Origin: Candidatus Gastranaerophilales bacterium
GTDB lineage: Bacteria > Cyanobacteriota > Vampirovibrionia > Gastranaerophilales > Gastranaerophilaceae
Reading direction: 5' to 3'
NCBI GenBank assembly: GCA_910587175.1
Contig: CAJULH010000052.1
Span: forward strand, 1 to 14,004
Length of the DNA: 14,004 nt
Part shown: in pieces, positions 13,429-14,004 of the stretch
Layout: each line of letters starts with the position of its first letter
How positions within the stretch are numbered: the stretch's first letter is position 1
Program-made: the position numbers and the translations under genes
Notes under the pieces: model-generated
What the model saw: only the letters and a program-made list of their open reading frames with translations
The model's database searches: none
Told to the model about the DNA's origin: nothing

Positions 13429-13747
13429 TATTTAAATACATATAGATTTTGGTAAGCAGCTCTTTATTGTTTTTCACGGCTGAAATCCTACTATATATTG
13501 CATTTTCAACTTCTTTAGCATTTTGAAAGCTTGGAATTTGAAAAAATTCATATGGTTCTAAATTAAAAAATTCCATTAATTTTGCAAAAGTTTCAGCAGA
13601 TGCCATACTTTTGCCGGATTCTAAATCAGATAGCGAACGCGGATTGATATCTATGCATTCAGCCAAACGCTCCTGACTTAAGCCTTTAGCATTTCTCAAT
13701 GCAACTATTCTTCCACCTAAAATTTTTTTAAATTCCTGTCCGTCCAA
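13418..13747 (-). CDS. XRE-family helix-turn-helix transcriptional regulator
   Basis: A 109-residue cytoplasmic DNA-binding protein. Residues 11-67 form the HTH_3 (Cro/C1-type) domain: GLSQERLAE (22-30) as the supporting helix and NPRSLSDLESGK (35-46) with the recognition helix, ending in the typical FNLEPYEFF (61-69). Residues 75-109 form a short helical tail likely to mediate dimerisation. There is no ATG. TTG at 13747 is chosen because it keeps the complete domain and has AGGGA eight bases upstream. A TATAAA box on the minus strand (13781-13776) fits its promoter. Upstream, two direct repeats overlap a divergent plus-strand promoter, suggesting that it regulates its own region. Such single-domain regulators are common near phage, restriction and toxin-antitoxin loci, but none of those is visible here. 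Confidence 0.88.
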   Translation of the reverse strand: MDGQEFKKILGGRIVALRNAKGLSQERLAECIDINPRSLSDLESGKSMASAETFAKLMEFFNLEPYEFFQIPSFQNAKEVENAIYSRISAVKNNKELLTKIYMYLNTII

Positions 13748-13775
13748 TGCTTTCTTCCCTATTTGGAAATAGTAA

Positions 13776-13781
13776 TTTATA
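13776..13781 (-). promoter_or_regulatory. Candidate -10 box of the XRE gene
   Basis: The minus strand reads TATAAA, placing a start near 13769 and a leader of about 22 bases that holds the AGGGA site (13760-13756). No recognisable -35 hexamer lies at 17 bases, which would suit an activated or repressible promoter. Confidence 0.35.
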
Positions 13782-13801
13782 TTTGAATAAAAAATAATGA
13801 T

Positions 13802-13832
13802 GTATTACACTTGACTTTATGTAGTATTACAC
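13802..13832. promoter_or_regulatory. Two direct repeats, probable operator for the XRE regulator
   Basis: GTATTACAC occurs at 13802-13810 and again at 13824-13832, with starts 22 bases apart (about two helical turns, same face of DNA). One copy abuts the plus-strand -35 and the other lies in the -35/-10 spacer. Bound repressor would therefore block the rightward promoter and lie directly upstream of the XRE promoter. Confidence 0.5.
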
Positions 13833-13840
13833 CGTATAAT
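13811..13840 (+). promoter_or_regulatory. Rightward promoter divergent from the XRE gene
   Basis: TTGACT (13811-13816), an 18-base spacer and a perfect TATAAT (13835-13840). Predicted start near 13848. It reads toward the right edge of the window through two hairpins. Confidence 0.65.
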
Positions 13841-13896
13841 TAAATACAAAATTATTATTACAGCTTGTATAACAAGAATTTAATTCCAATATATTA

Positions 13897-13943
13897 AAGA
13901 CAGGAATACTTTGGTTTAAAAATATAAAAAGCTTTCCTGTCTT
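13897..13943 (+). terminator. Hairpin early in the rightward transcript: terminator or attenuator
   Basis: AAGACAGGAA (13897-13906) pairs perfectly with TTCCTGTCTT (13934-13943) across a 27-base AT-rich loop. The U-content after it is modest (CTTT). A smaller hairpin CTTGT/ACAAG lies at 13864-13876. A transcript from the promoter at 13811-13840 would thus be a short structured RNA of about 95-100 bases, or a leader of the next gene. Confidence 0.4.
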
Positions 13944-13998
13944 CTTTAAAGATTAAATATCTAAAGGTTACAAAGAATTAAAAGTATAAAATAAGATT

Positions 13999-14004
13999 AT
14001 GAAT
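13999..14004 (+). CDS. Possible leaderless gene start cut by the window edge
   Basis: ATGAAT at the last six bases is preceded by TAAAAT (13987-13992) exactly six bases upstream. This is the same geometry as the three presumed leaderless starts elsewhere in the window. No Shine-Dalgarno sequence is present. Only two codons are visible, so nothing can be said about the product. Confidence 0.2.

Overview
The window is a low-GC bacterial chromosome segment with 10 confident protein genes, plus a few small or edge candidates. No rRNA, tRNA, CRISPR array or complete mobile element is visible. The combination of an AT-rich genome, a very large prepilin-like glycine-rich protein and several hypothetical proteins with a short F-x-G/FTG motif near the N terminus suggests an uncultured gut-type Vampirovibrionia/Melainabacteria (Gastranaerophilales-like) bacterium. 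That placement is inferred from protein style and not proven.

Layout. Bases 4-291 (-) encode a small membrane protein and 335-1729 (+) encode the MurT Mur-ligase subunit. The two diverge from one symmetric -10 box. An intergenic element with 15-bp inverted arms (1772-1872) follows. A two-gene minus operon (2263-3294, then 1949-2248) encodes unknown proteins. rarA (3434-4675, -) and an extracellular solute-binding protein (4690-6096, +) diverge from only 14 bp that hold both -10 boxes. A hairpin-rich gap leads to a 965-residue prepilin-like glycine-rich protein (6271-9168, -). An unknown 239-residue protein (9271-9990, -) and phosphoglycerate kinase (10196-11392, -) follow. An unknown 422-residue protein with a kinase-like HGD motif (11605-12873, +) is closed by a clean terminator. 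A 545-bp region without a confident gene holds a 295-bp element with 18-bp terminal inverted repeats. The last gene is an XRE-type regulator (13418-13747, -), facing a divergent promoter that carries two 9-bp direct repeats.

How the genes relate. Housekeeping genes (peptidoglycan amidation, replication-fork repair, glycolysis) alternate with lineage-type hypothetical and surface proteins. No single pathway operon is present: murT lacks its usual gatD partner beside it, the solute-binding protein lacks permeases, and pgk stands alone. The most distinctive signals are regulatory: apparent leaderless starts with a -10 box six bases before the ATG, bidirectional promoters, a promoter inside a terminator loop, and a probable XRE operator. 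The modular glycine-rich pilin-like protein, the kinase-like hypothetical protein and the two inverted-repeat intergenic elements are the other items worth following up.
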